This document shows positions 36,842 to 44,913 of a DNA stretch of 64,000 nucleotides, in pieces. Under the pieces are notes generated by a model. It made no database searches, was not told the origin of the DNA, and saw only the letters and a list, made by a program, of their open reading frames with translations. A program made the translations under genes and the position numbers. The stretch is taken from positions 31,742,001 through 31,806,000 of the forward strand of contig CM068592.1 in assembly GCA_035048485.1 (NCBI GenBank), read 5' to 3'. Position 1 is the first letter of the stretch. Every line of letters starts with the position of its first letter. The DNA is from Pteria penguin. Lineage: Eukaryota; Mollusca; Bivalvia; Pterioida; Pteriidae.

Positions 36842-38159
36842 CGATTTCCCTCTGTTTGTTGATTTGTATGACGTTGTCGAATTCTGCATACACGATGCAA
36901 TTGATGACGGTCGGTAACGCTGTGCCGAACTGAAGTTCGATGCGCATGTTACCCGTTTTTACCATGTGAAATTTATCGGCTACGTGTCCGTTCTGGTCCG
37001 TGGTGAAGTCGAATCCCCAAATGGCGAAACCGTTCTTGTATTCCTGGTAGGATATGTCTGGAGCCCAATCGTCGCCGATCCTTCCCAGGGATTGGTACAA
37101 GGACATGTAAGAACGCAGGTATAGATTGTCTTCAAAGTTAGGTTCGTAGGGTTTGGTGTGTTGGACGTCTCCGTTCAGACTGATTTCTATTTTCTCCAGA
37201 TCGAAGTTTCCGAAATCGAACGGGTTCCGATTCAAAGCTCCGTTGTAGCCTGCATTTTTCGTCATGCAAAAGAATACCCGTTTGGGTAACTGTCCGGAAA
37301 ACACGTTGTCCGTGATCTTCGAACGAGTGCCCTGCGGAATGGTAAAGGATTTCACTTCCACGCGTCTTATGGGGTATTTGGCCGTCGTGGTGTTCAACAT
37401 CTGATTGACTCCTAACAGCGCATTTGGCATGAGTCTCACTTTACGCACGAATAACATCATCTGTTCGATGTGAATGTTACCGTCCTCGTTTCCCATCAGA
37501 CAAAACGACGTACGAGCCCTGTTGAATCTCAAGCGGACGTCCACGCCGTTGACGATGAAATTCCCTTGTTGAAACATGTCCAGATGTAGGCGATCGTACA
37601 ATTCCAACCATTTACTTTCTTCGATCTTCTTGTGACGTTGGATCAGACCGATGTTGTAGCCGGCGGCAGTCTTATCGTCCTCGTACGGGTTGACGGCATT
37701 CATGCGTCCAGCTTGATCCGTGAACCACAAGTCGGTACTGCTGATCTGTTTCCTGAGGGTCTCGGGAGTGTACGAGAGTAAAGTCTCCAAATAAGCTCGA
37801 TACGGATACGTGTCGGTGCTCGGGGTGATGGTCTTGCCGTTCATGGACATGTCGATCTGCGAAAACATGCTGTGCATGATGTTGTTGACGGGAGTGACCT
37901 GCGTGTCGGCGCCTAAATCCGTTCCGTCCGCTTTCGTGACCTTGAATTTCATGTAGACGAAAGTCTGAGAAAGATCTAAAAAGTCCTCCCCGTGTCCCTT
38001 GATATCGAATTCGATCGGGGCCGTCGGATTTCGATTGTCGATGGAACTCACGGGATAAAATTCTTCCCATTGGGCTTTCTCCAACACCGTCATCGTTTGT
38101 GGAACTCGATTCAACTGTAAGCCCTCCGTCGAACACTCGCATGATTCTCTGTGCATCAT
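36828..38159 (-). CDS. MCP: Major capsid protein (double jelly-roll), 443 aa
   Basis: Matches the Polinton hexon-like protein in length and in its typical opening: VLEKAQWEEFYPVSSIDN, then APIEFDIKGHGEDFLDLSQT. Other family phrases include MHSMFSQIDMSMNGK and YPYRAYLETLLSYTPET. The family folds as two jelly-roll beta barrels and forms pseudo-hexameric capsomers. The gene lies directly before the protease gene, the usual order. The start codon is one of two adjacent ATGs, one base away from the stop of the preceding basic-protein gene (38161). No stop or frameshift. Confidence 0.92.
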   Translation of the reverse strand: MMHRESCECSTEGLQLNRVPQTMTVLEKAQWEEFYPVSSIDNRNPTAPIEFDIKGHGEDFLDLSQTFVYMKFKVTKADGTDLGADTQVTPVNNIMHSMFSQIDMSMNGKTITPSTDTYPYRAYLETLLSYTPETLRKQISSTDLWFTDQAGRMNAVNPYEDDKTAAGYNIGLIQRHKKIEESKWLELYDRLHLDMFQQGNFIVNGVDVRLRFNRARTSFCLMGNEDGNIHIEQMMLFVRKVRLMPNALLGVNQMLNTTTAKYPIRRVEVKSFTIPQGTRSKITDNVFSGQLPKRVFFCMTKNAGYNGALNRNPFDFGNFDLEKIEISLNGDVQHTKPYEPNFEDNLYLRSYMSLYQSLGRIGDDWAPDISYQEYKNGFAIWGFDFTTDQNGHVADKFHMVKTGNMRIELQFGTALPTVINCIVYAEFDNVIQINKQREIDVDY

Positions 38160-38160
38160 C

Positions 38161-38883
38161 TTAATCGAATATGTCTATCGATCTTCTCTTGATAGATCTC
38201 AGTCTTTTCTTGGCAGATTTCAGTTTTCTCTGGATTGGTCCGGCGGGTAGTAGCACACCCAACTTTCTTCTGACACGTCCTTTTCCAGACTGACGTTTCT
38301 TTCCGACAGCTCTTCTTTTTATGGGAGCCCAGGGTCCCACAGCACCTGTTTTCTTGACCGGATTTGCACGTTTGACTCCTGCCGTGGTGGGAGTTCGTTT
38401 GACTCCTGCCGTGGTAGGAGTTCGTTTGACGGGATTATGACGTTTGACGACTTCTGCGAGAGCTCGTCTGACGCCTTCCTCGGTCGGTCTGGCTCTCTTG
38501 GGTTCCGGCATCACTACGCTGGTGAATACGTCGGAAGGTGCCGACGACAGAATGTTGCTAGCCGTTTCTCTGCCATGATGTAAAAAAGCATCTTTCCAGT
38601 TTCTTTTCCGATTCACGATGTCTAGTCCCGCGTTGAGTGCTCCTTTCAATACTTTCTTTCCCCCTTTTTTGAGAAAGGACAAGGCTATATCTTTAAATCC
38701 CGATCCCGTCTGACCTCTTCTTCGTCGTCCTCGACCTCCTTGTCCCATGAGTGCGGGTAAAATCGCTGGTAAGACCGACTGAGCTATCGACATTCCGGGT
38801 CCCATCATCATTTTGGCTCCCAGTCCTATCAGGGGACCCAAGCCCCGACCTCTCTGACGGGCCACCCCTCGATGAACGATCAT
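38161..38883 (-). CDS. Basic capsid/core protein with hydrophobic N-terminal stretch, 240 aa
   Basis: It begins MIVHRGVARQRGRGLG and continues into a Gly/Met/Ala-rich hydrophobic segment (residues about 16-48, SIAQSVLPAILPALMGQGG). It has Lys/Arg-rich regions at about 50-85 and 155-235 and a twice-repeated AGVKRTPTT block. Such proteins sit between penton and hexon genes in Polintons and are compared with adenovirus core or membrane-active proteins (pVI/pX-like); the equivalence here is inference. The gene is packed tightly between its shorter relative and the capsid gene. The GRGLG/GQGG sites could be cleaved by the adenain-like protease. Confidence 0.75.
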   Translation of the reverse strand: MIVHRGVARQRGRGLGPLIGLGAKMMMGPGMSIAQSVLPAILPALMGQGGRGRRRRGQTGSGFKDIALSFLKKGGKKVLKGALNAGLDIVNRKRNWKDAFLHHGRETASNILSSAPSDVFTSVVMPEPKRARPTEEGVRRALAEVVKRHNPVKRTPTTAGVKRTPTTAGVKRANPVKKTGAVGPWAPIKRRAVGKKRQSGKGRVRRKLGVLLPAGPIQRKLKSAKKRLRSIKRRSIDIFD

Positions 38884-38981
38884 GGTTTTAAATGCAGCGC
38901 TTGTGACGAAAATGTAGTTTCACGATGACTTTGCCGTTGAAGAATGATACTCGTTCCCCCAATCCGTCGTATATATGGATG
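38836..38981. repeat. 146-bp direct duplication, copy 1
   Basis: Matches 39240-39385 at about 95% identity, offset about 404 bp. In copy 2 the block spans the start of the 99-aa gene and the 3' end of the penton gene; in copy 1 it spans the start of the 240-aa gene and a now non-coding remnant of the penton 3' end (38884-38981). Confidence 0.9.
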
Positions 38982-38988
38982 GTTCCAC

Positions 38989-39288
38989 TTAGGATGGAAA
39001 GATGGTAAAGGGATTACCATGCATATTCATAACTATTTTTAAGGGATCCAGATACATTCCGTTAGGTCCTTTTTTCGTTTGCGCTTCTCTTATAAGAGAA
39101 GCATGAGCTTTCCATAATTTAAACAAATCTTTCATTGAGGGTTTTGGAGCGTTTTTACTTTGTTCTTCTCTTTTTTTCATTGCTTTATATGCAAGAACCG
39201 GTAACGAAAATACTCCTCCTCGTTGATTTCGAACACCACGACCCAAGCCCCGACCTCTCTGACGGACCACCCCTCGATGAACGATCAT
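38989..39288 (-). CDS. Small basic protein sharing its N-terminus with the 240-aa protein, 99 aa
   Basis: It begins MIVHRGVVRQRGRGLG, nearly the same 16 residues as the next gene, then diverges: FSLPVLAYKAMKKREEQ and KMKDL-like helices, ending in a short acidic/hydrophobic tail (MYLDPLKIVMNMHGNP). The shared start comes from the 146-bp duplication. It could be a structural basic peptide with its own role, or an ancestral gene whose start was copied. It lies 4 bp after the penton stop codon. Confidence 0.65.
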   Translation of the reverse strand: MIVHRGVVRQRGRGLGRGVRNQRGGVFSLPVLAYKAMKKREEQSKNAPKPSMKDLFKLWKAHASLIREAQTKKGPNGMYLDPLKIVMNMHGNPFTIFPS

Positions 39289-39291
39289 GGT

Positions 39292-40260
39292 TTAAATGTA
39301 GCGCTTCTGACGAAAATGTAGCTTCACGATGACTTTGCCGTTGAAGAATGAGACTCGTTCCCCCAATCCATCGTATATATGGATGTCCAAGGTATCGAAG
39401 TGGGTTTTGGCCAGAGGTATGTATTCCACCAGGCGCGGTTCCCAATGTCCGTGCGAGTTTGCATCGGTGTCGACCCTTTGTTGTTTGAAAGGTACTATGC
39501 GTAAGAGCTGTAGGTTCTTGGATCCGACGATCTGTGATCGCGTGATGTTGTTATACAGGTACAGGGCACTCATTCCTATGTAGAGATCCGGAGTCACTAC
39601 GCCGTAGGTCGTCTTGGTCATCCACGAGGGATCCGAATCGATCGTGAATCCCAACATGTGCGACAGAGCCGGACATAATCGGACGGGATAGATGTATTTG
39701 GTACCGTGATCGGGTCCCGTGACCAACAACTGTACTCGATTGAAGGTCTTCAAATACTCGAACTTCAGCTCTCTGAAATCGGTCTCGTTTTCGTCTGCCA
39801 ACCCTTTCAAGATGCTTCCGAATCCGTGTTTAAGTACGTGATTCAATTCTGCCAATACTCCTTCGATGGAACTGTAAAATCCCGTCATGATTTCGACTCG
39901 GTAGGTCACGCCCACGATGGGGATGCTGAAACTGGGGTGGGCGATGGGAACACGTATGTCGGGACGGTCGGCGGCACTGAACGGTAAGCTGTTGGTGAGC
40001 TTTTCAATCTTGAAACGTTCGGAAGGACTCGGTGTCACGGATCTTCCTCGAAAGTAACTGGGTACGATGATCTCCATGTAGTTGCCTCCCTCTTTGACGT
40101 TTTCCACGGTGGTGGGATAGACGATCTCGCTCAATCCTACTTCCCATTCCCCGTCGTCTAAGTCCATCATCTGAGGTAAGTGTGTACGGAAAGAAGACAG
40201 GGTGTTATTCGGAAAGGTTTCCAAAGATCCATCGCTGGGTAATGTCATGTAGAAACTCAT
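39292..40260 (-). CDS. mCP: Minor capsid protein (penton, single jelly-roll), 322 aa
   Basis: It begins with the characteristic Polinton penton opening MSFYMTLPSDGSLETFPNNT, followed by FRTHLPQMMDLDDGEWEVGL and SEIVYPTT. The family forms pentamers at the capsid vertices. I chose the ATG at 40260 because it overlaps the stop of the preceding two-TM gene as ATGA (4-bp overlap) and gives the family's usual N-terminus; an upstream in-frame ATG at 40392 would add 44 unrelated residues. The frame is intact to LHFRQKRYI. The last 100 bp are copied downstream (38884-38981). Confidence 0.9.
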   Translation of the reverse strand: MSFYMTLPSDGSLETFPNNTLSSFRTHLPQMMDLDDGEWEVGLSEIVYPTTVENVKEGGNYMEIIVPSYFRGRSVTPSPSERFKIEKLTNSLPFSAADRPDIRVPIAHPSFSIPIVGVTYRVEIMTGFYSSIEGVLAELNHVLKHGFGSILKGLADENETDFRELKFEYLKTFNRVQLLVTGPDHGTKYIYPVRLCPALSHMLGFTIDSDPSWMTKTTYGVVTPDLYIGMSALYLYNNITRSQIVGSKNLQLLRIVPFKQQRVDTDANSHGHWEPRLVEYIPLAKTHFDTLDIHIYDGLGERVSFFNGKVIVKLHFRQKRYI

Positions 40261-40580
40261 GTTGACGTCTTCTCCAGTCGCGATCGCACCCAATTTGATT
40301 GTTTCATCTTGGGACTGGGCATTATATACCCCAAACTTCCGCTCAGCATCACCATCCAAAATTCTCTGTTGTCTTGTCCCAAAGCCAGACAAATGATGCC
40401 CGCCAAGATGACCGTCATCGCCACGAACGCTTGGGTGAAAAATACGATCTCGCTTCTAGGTACCGCTTCGCCACACCACTTCCATGAACGTACGATGTTG
40501 TTGTTGTTGTTGTTGTTGTTGATAGGTGGTATCGGACTCTCCTCTACGTCAATGCGATGAGGTTCTGATGAGGAATCCAT
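40257..40580 (-). CDS. Two-helix membrane protein, 107 aa
   Basis: After a polar N-terminus with an eight-Asn run (encoded by a GTT/AAC microsatellite at about 40496-40521) comes CGEAVPRSEIVFFTQAFVAM leading into a first membrane helix, then a second hydrophobic segment (FWMVMLSGSLGYIMPSP). The EVPR-x-EI start and LGY-x-xPSP end are a pattern I associate with the small membrane protein between integrase and penton in Polintons. It overlaps the integrase 3' end by 37 bp and the penton start by 4 bp. Probable virion or inner-membrane component; function not established. Confidence 0.8.
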   Translation of the reverse strand: MDSSSEPHRIDVEESPIPPINNNNNNNNIVRSWKWCGEAVPRSEIVFFTQAFVAMTVILAGIICLALGQDNREFWMVMLSGSLGYIMPSPKMKQSNWVRSRLEKTST

Positions 40581-41677
40581 GAATCGAAACTGGGTGGATA
40601 ACCTTTCCACCTGACTAACGCTTCTCGAATGACGCGATTCTTTCCGACGCGGCGTTTTCTAGTTTCGATCACCTTTTCGACTTCGTAGACGTCGTCCGAC
40701 TTGATCACTTTCTGAAGTTCGCTTTCGTAAAACGTTCCTTCCAACTGTTCGCCGTGATCGTCTTCGAGGACGTAGACGTACGGATAACGCCCCGTTACTC
40801 GACGTTTGATGGTAAAGAGTTCCGTCGTCCAATTCGGTAAGTATCCCTTGGTAAACACGTGCTTGACTTTACTGATGCGCACTCGATCTCCGACTTTGAA
40901 CTTGGGTGGTTTCCCTTTTTTAGGTCCGAGGTTCTCGTAAGCGTATTGCCACACGTCGATGACGTTAGAGGGATTCACGTCGGCCGGTGCCCTTCCGATG
41001 GTCGAGTGACGGGCTGTGTTGTAACTCTTCACGAATCTAGGTAAGACGTCCACGTATCGTCGAGTTCGCTTGTGAGTGAAATATTTCCACATGCGTGCTT
41101 TCAAAGTCCTTTGAAATCGTTCCACCACGCTGGCTTTCGTATCGGTGTTGTTCGTGGTAAAGAAGTGAATGTCTCGTTCTTTTAACATGCGTTGAAAATC
41201 CTTGTTTAAAAATTCTTTGCCCTTATCCGTTTGAAAACGTCTCGGATGTCGGGACTTGGCTCTTTTCAAGATGTTTAGAAATCCTCGGATCATTTCCTTT
41301 CCAGTTTTGTTTTTCAGAGGTTCTACCCAGGCATACTTGGAAAACACGTCGATGACGCACAAGAGAAACGTCATCCCGTCGTTGTCGTCTTTGAGGTTGG
41401 ACACGTCTGCTAGATCGGCTTGCCACTGTTCGTCCATGGTGGTCACCACGGTACGATTGCGTGGAAATCTACGTCTGATGGGTTTGTGAAGCGTATATGT
41501 TGATTGCTCTCTCAACCATTCTTCTACGTCTTCTTTCTTGAACTTTAAGGAAACGGGTGCTAAACGTTTGGCTTGTCGGTACAGGCGTCGAACTCCTCCA
41601 TATCCACCAGGTTGTCCCGGGTCGTAAAAGATGTCGCGTAATAGATCGGATAAGATTAACTGCTTCCGTCTAGCCAT
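40544..41677 (-). CDS. INT: Retroviral-type integrase with C-terminal chromodomain, 377 aa
   Basis: Catalyses strand transfer of the element ends into new sites. An N-terminal helical region (DLLRDIFYDPGQPGGYGGVR) is followed by the rve core with catalytic Asp88 (WQADLADVS), Asp151 (FQTDKGKEF) and Glu186 (SVVERFQRTLKARMW), an SH3-like/basic region (KVGDRVRISK), and a chromodomain in the last 45 residues (YEVEKVIETRKR, LVRWKGYPPSFDSWIP). The chromodomain may guide insertion to modified chromatin, as in chromoviruses. Its start overlaps the preceding gene's end by 22 bp. All three acidic residues are present, so it is predicted active. Confidence 0.95.
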   Translation of the reverse strand: MARRKQLILSDLLRDIFYDPGQPGGYGGVRRLYRQAKRLAPVSLKFKKEDVEEWLREQSTYTLHKPIRRRFPRNRTVVTTMDEQWQADLADVSNLKDDNDGMTFLLCVIDVFSKYAWVEPLKNKTGKEMIRGFLNILKRAKSRHPRRFQTDKGKEFLNKDFQRMLKERDIHFFTTNNTDTKASVVERFQRTLKARMWKYFTHKRTRRYVDVLPRFVKSYNTARHSTIGRAPADVNPSNVIDVWQYAYENLGPKKGKPPKFKVGDRVRISKVKHVFTKGYLPNWTTELFTIKRRVTGRYPYVYVLEDDHGEQLEGTFYESELQKVIKSDDVYEVEKVIETRKRRVGKNRVIREALVRWKGYPPSFDSWIPHQNLIALT

Positions 41678-42537
41678 GATCTAGGACTGAACGTTATCCA
41701 TCTCTTTTCCATCTCGGAATGAGACTTGGGAGTCTTAAAGGGCGTATTTAATGGCGAGGAAAATCCACCCTCTTCCTCCTCCTCCTCCTCTTCTTCATCT
41801 ACCGATCTCTTTTCTCGTGCGGGGGATTTAGGAAGGAATGGCGTCGGCCTCCGTGAATCCTGTAGTGGTGGTGATGGTGGTGGTGATGGTGGTGTGACTT
41901 TGGGCGTAGGTGCCGTCTTCAAATGTCTGATGAATTTCGGGTTGCGGACGTAATCGCGAGGGACGTTGATTTCCCCTAGACCTCGAGTAAACATTTCTAT
42001 TCCTTGTGGTCTGAATCCCTTACGATCCGTACTACGCACGGCATCTCCGATCAAGTCGATGACATTGGTGTTGGGAACGACTTTTCCGCGATACTTGACT
42101 TGTCCCTTTTCGTCCCAGGATAAGATCTGTGGATGGCGTTGAATGTGTTGAATCAACATCTTGGCTTTGGCACGCATGGGTTTAGGGGCGCTACTCACGA
42201 TCTGTTCGATCAGCCCCTCCTTTACCGTCGGATCTTCTCCCGCGACATCGGTATTTCCCTGAGTATTCGGTAACGTCGGTAAGTTGACGGGACTGTTTTG
42301 TTTCGTATGATCCAAGTAGGTACGATAACGATACAAACTCTGTCCTATCAATGCATTTCTCTGGGATGGTGTTAAATCACTGGGTCCTTGCGTTAAAGCA
42401 TCCAATTCTTGTCCCGTTCTTACGGCCGCCGTGACTTCGGGTGGATAAGGTAAAGGATGCGGTAAAGTCATGGGATCTCTACTGCGTTGCATCTCTTCGT
42501 ATAGAGCGTTAGGAACCAAGACCATCTTTCGCGCCAT
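41656..42537 (-). CDS. Conserved Polinton protein, MARKMVLVP type, 293 aa
   Basis: It begins MARKMVLVPNALYEEMQ. It has a middle helical region (LIEQIVSSAPKPMRAKAKML) and IDLIGDAVR, a GLGEINVPRDYVRN segment and a low-complexity Pro/Glu-rich C-terminus (a GAA/GGA repeat encodes a Glu run at about 41779-41805). Proteins with this opening recur before the integrase gene in Polintons; no biochemical role is established to my knowledge. The ATG at 42537 is preferred over the in-frame GTG at 42558. It overlaps integrase by 22 bp. Confidence 0.8.
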   Translation of the reverse strand: MARKMVLVPNALYEEMQRSRDPMTLPHPLPYPPEVTAAVRTGQELDALTQGPSDLTPSQRNALIGQSLYRYRTYLDHTKQNSPVNLPTLPNTQGNTDVAGEDPTVKEGLIEQIVSSAPKPMRAKAKMLIQHIQRHPQILSWDEKGQVKYRGKVVPNTNVIDLIGDAVRSTDRKGFRPQGIEMFTRGLGEINVPRDYVRNPKFIRHLKTAPTPKVTPPSPPPSPPLQDSRRPTPFLPKSPAREKRSVDEEEEEEEEEGGFSSPLNTPFKTPKSHSEMEKRWITFSPRSWLDGSS

Positions 42538-42544
42538 GATTTGT

Positions 42545-42907
42545 TTAACGTCCACCACCCGCTAATCCTCCCAGTACGGGTCCTAATATTGCAGGAAGTA
42601 GTGGAAGTAAAGGAAATATTCCTCCGGTCTGTCGTATCAACGTTTTTCGTCGATCTTTGATGCTTTTACCCGGTTTGACGAGTAGTCTCAACACCTGCTT
42701 CGTTGGAGCTAACTTGGCTTTCTGATGAGGAGTCAAAGGTACCACGCCTTTTAATACGTTCAAGATACATTCGCACAATTTGCAGATGCAGCTGTCTGGA
42801 GCTTCTCGTAGCATGGCCTTTTTAAACTTTTTGGAGTAAGAGGGATTTCCCAATAACCGGATGAAATCTGCATGAGCTCGTAAACCTGCCGTTTTCTTTT
42901 TAACCAT
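42545..42907 (-). CDS. Small basic Polinton protein with Gly-rich hydrophobic C-terminus, 120 aa
   Basis: Pattern: ADFIRLLGNPSYSKKFKKAM, then CILNVLKGVVPLTPHQKAKL, a basic hinge, and RQTGGIFPLLPLLPAILGPV ending LGGLAGGGR. This family is common in Polintons and adintovirus-like elements and may be a minor virion protein; the GG near the hydrophobic tail would suit the adenain-like protease. A TATATATAAAGG box lies about 62-73 bp upstream (42969-42980), so it probably heads the late structural transcript. Confidence 0.8.
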   Translation of the reverse strand: MVKKKTAGLRAHADFIRLLGNPSYSKKFKKAMLREAPDSCICKLCECILNVLKGVVPLTPHQKAKLAPTKQVLRLLVKPGKSIKDRRKTLIRQTGGIFPLLPLLPAILGPVLGGLAGGGR

Positions 42908-42968
42908 GATGATGATGTTTCTCAGACTACGTGTCTTTCAGTAATGCCACCTTGTCGTATGTGTCGTC

Positions 42969-42980
42969 TCCTTTATATAT
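42969..42980 (-). promoter_or_regulatory. TATA box of the structural block
   Basis: Minus-strand TATATATAAAGG between the stop at 43006 and the start at 42907. It is the only strong TATA-like site in the structural genes and precedes integrase, penton, capsid and protease. Confidence 0.55.
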
Positions 42981-43005
42981 ATTTTTTTTTTTTTGGTGCA
43001 AAACT

Positions 43006-43704
43006 TTATACAGGTACCCAAGAGGAGGATCCACTGTCTCTTTTGAGTCTCAAAGGGGGTATGGGTTTCTTGAAAGCCTTGAAATAAGGCTCCACGTTAG
43101 CACCGAAGTTACGATTAGCCGCTTCTAACGCCACACGTGCTGCTGCACTCATGATGGGCGGTGAATTGTTACGTCTTCGATTAGGTTGCGGTGCTCTTCT
43201 CTGACGATTAGGCTGTGCTCTTTTCTGTCTTCTCCCACGTTTAGGCTGTGCTCTTCTCTGTTTTCTCTGACGCTTGGGTTGCGGTGTTCTTCTGACACCG
43301 CGTCTGAGGGGAGGATTCTCCAAGGGATTTCTGTTACGTACTCGGTAAAAACGCTTATTGTCGTTTTCACGTTGCGGCCATTGCATCATGTTGCGAATGA
43401 TGACCCCACCCAAGAATCCAGCTCCACCTCGTTTCAAGATGAGACGTCGTCTTTGGTCGGGATCCGTGTTCCGATCGGCTATCGCCTGTAAGATATCGAA
43501 ATGTTTCTTGACGAATTTTTCCGTCGGTTTGGTCATGGGCATGCTTCCGTTGATCATGTTCCTGGCCCCCATGCTGAACCAATTCAATAGAGATTTACGA
43601 CCCTCCTCCAGTAGAAATTGTCTTCGTCTGGCATCTTTAGTCGTTTTCAACTTTCTCAAGAGTTCTATCAATTTTCCCGAAGTTCTCGGCCGTGATCCTG
43701 GCAT
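43006..43704 (-). CDS. Basic protein, RGG-hydrophobic motif and Arg-rich repeats, 232 aa
   Basis: The first 110 residues follow the same plan as the 120-aa neighbour: RRRQFLLEEGRKSLLNWFSM, NMINGSMPMTKPTEKFVKKH, then RRLILKRGGAGFLGGVII. The second half contains Arg/Gln/Pro-rich repeats (RRTPQPKRQRKQRRAQPKRG), typical of a DNA-binding virion core protein. It ends without further domains. The gene starts 48 bp after the ATPase stop. A packaging or core role is inferred from composition and position. Confidence 0.75.
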   Translation of the reverse strand: MPGSRPRTSGKLIELLRKLKTTKDARRRQFLLEEGRKSLLNWFSMGARNMINGSMPMTKPTEKFVKKHFDILQAIADRNTDPDQRRRLILKRGGAGFLGGVIIRNMMQWPQRENDNKRFYRVRNRNPLENPPLRRGVRRTPQPKRQRKQRRAQPKRGRRQKRAQPNRQRRAPQPNRRRNNSPPIMSAAARVALEAANRNFGANVEPYFKAFKKPIPPLRLKRDSGSSSWVPV

Positions 43705-43752
43705 CTCGTCGGTTTGTCGAATAATGACCTCGAACGTTTCGAGTCGGACTTC

Positions 43753-44427
43753 TTATAGCTTGGGAGCATACACGACGATTCCTCCTTCTTCCGGATGATG
43801 AAACACGTCCGAACGTAATCTATACTCGTCCGGTGTGGTGGGAGTCAGGTCTACCACCAAATAGCCGTGAGCACGAGCGGTGGCATCTTGATAGGCGTGG
43901 TTCATGTGAGGAAGTTTTAACTGTCTCGATAACACGTCCACTTGATTTTTATCTCGAGGATTTTTGAACAACACCAGGTAATGTGCATTCAAGCTAATGG
44001 TGCGATGATGAGGTCCTCGGTCGAACACGTTTTGCGTGATATATACCACACTGGTATTGCGGTGATGGGCTTTTCTCGTGAACCAATCCACGATGGAGTC
44101 GCCGGCTTTACCACCCATCATGTCGTCGAAGACCAGGAGATGGGGAACGGTAGTATCGGATACTAAGAGTTCGTCGTCTTCTGGAATGTCTTTGATGAAC
44201 TTGACGTCACCTCTCATGTCTTCGTAAGCCTTTTGCCATTCTCGATAACACCAGATGACTCGTCGGGGTGGTGGTCTTATGATGAAATCTTTCAGATTCA
44301 CCAACTTCTTAACAAATTCTGTTTTTCCCGAACGACTAGGTCCGGCTACCACCATGGTAAATTCGTGTTTAAACACGAATGCATCGTCGATCAAGTTCGA
44401 ATCTATGACCCGCACGTTTGAAGTCAT
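43753..44427 (-). CDS. ATP: A32-like genome-packaging ATPase (FtsK/HerA superfamily), 224 aa
   Basis: Pumps the element genome into capsids in related viruses. Walker A at residues 29-36 (GPSRSGKT in FTMVVAGPSRSGKTEFVKKL) and Walker B at 96-104 (HLLVFDDMM), followed by a sensor-like SVVYITQNVFDRG. Length fits the family. It begins MTSNVRVIDSNLIDDAFVF, as in other Polintons. Upstream, two TGACGT(C/A) sites (44425-44443) look like CRE/ATF elements. All motifs are intact. Confidence 0.93.
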   Translation of the reverse strand: MTSNVRVIDSNLIDDAFVFKHEFTMVVAGPSRSGKTEFVKKLVNLKDFIIRPPPRRVIWCYREWQKAYEDMRGDVKFIKDIPEDDELLVSDTTVPHLLVFDDMMGGKAGDSIVDWFTRKAHHRNTSVVYITQNVFDRGPHHRTISLNAHYLVLFKNPRDKNQVDVLSRQLKLPHMNHAYQDATARAHGYLVVDLTPTTPDEYRLRSDVFHHPEEGGIVVYAPKL

Positions 44428-44483
44428 GACGTCAAATGACGTCGATAGCTTAAGACCATGAATAATAAGACATTATTGTGTTT

Positions 44484-44602
44484 TACACAAATTTATTTTA
44501 CAACAAATGTTTTACACAAATTTATTTTACAACAAATGTTTTACACAAATTTATTTGTACAAACAAATGTTTTACGTTATTGTGTTCTATACAAATTTAT
44601 TG
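44484..44602 (-). terminator. Tandem polyadenylation-signal cluster after the polymerase transcript
   Basis: A 37-bp repeat (AACAAATGTTTTACACAAAT and TTATTTTAC on the plus strand) occurs about three times. On the minus strand each unit supplies an AATAAA, as does the start of the region, giving four signals right after the 44597 stop codon. This would end the polymerase/Cys-rich transcript before the ATPase gene. Confidence 0.65.
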
Positions 44603-44872
44603 ACAACAATAGATAGAACGAAGATTCGAATAATACAAAGGTAAAACATTTATGAGTTCTTCTTTCACGTAGGCTCTAGGCACAAAAGTCTTATGAAAAC
44701 GACACACTAACATGATGATGTCCGATATAATGTTCCCGTCGTGTAACACATTGTTCATGATCCTTTCGAAATCATAATCACATGATTCTCCTCGAAAACA
44801 TCCATTACATTTACGTAGGTTCATGTTCATACACAGTGCCAGTTTAATCATCGGACGAATGTCGTCGCACAT
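44597..44872 (-). CDS. Small Cys-containing protein, 91 aa
   Basis: Unrecognised. From the ATG at 44872 it reads MCDDIRPMIKLALCMNMNLR, then CNGCFRGESCDYDFERIMNN, and ends with two Cys. The open frame continues upstream to a TTG at 44917, but the ATG start is more natural. It starts MCDD like the next upstream protein. Possibly a small zinc-binding partner of the polymerase group, but this is speculation. Confidence 0.55.
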   Translation of the reverse strand: MCDDIRPMIKLALCMNMNLRKCNGCFRGESCDYDFERIMNNVLHDGNIISDIIMLVCRFHKTFVPRAYVKEELINVLPLYYSNLRSIYCCQ

Positions 44873-44913
44873 CTTGCTCGTTCGGCATCCGACGGTAAAA
44901 TGATTCGTTTTTT

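Noticed and set aside
37672..38142. 156-codon minus-strand frame inside the capsid gene
   Set aside because: Arg/His-rich shadow of the capsid frame; no start context or family pattern.
40260..40392. Longer penton start at 40392
   Set aside because: The extra 44 residues overlap the membrane-protein gene in another frame, while the ATG at 40260 makes an ATGA junction and the typical N-terminus.
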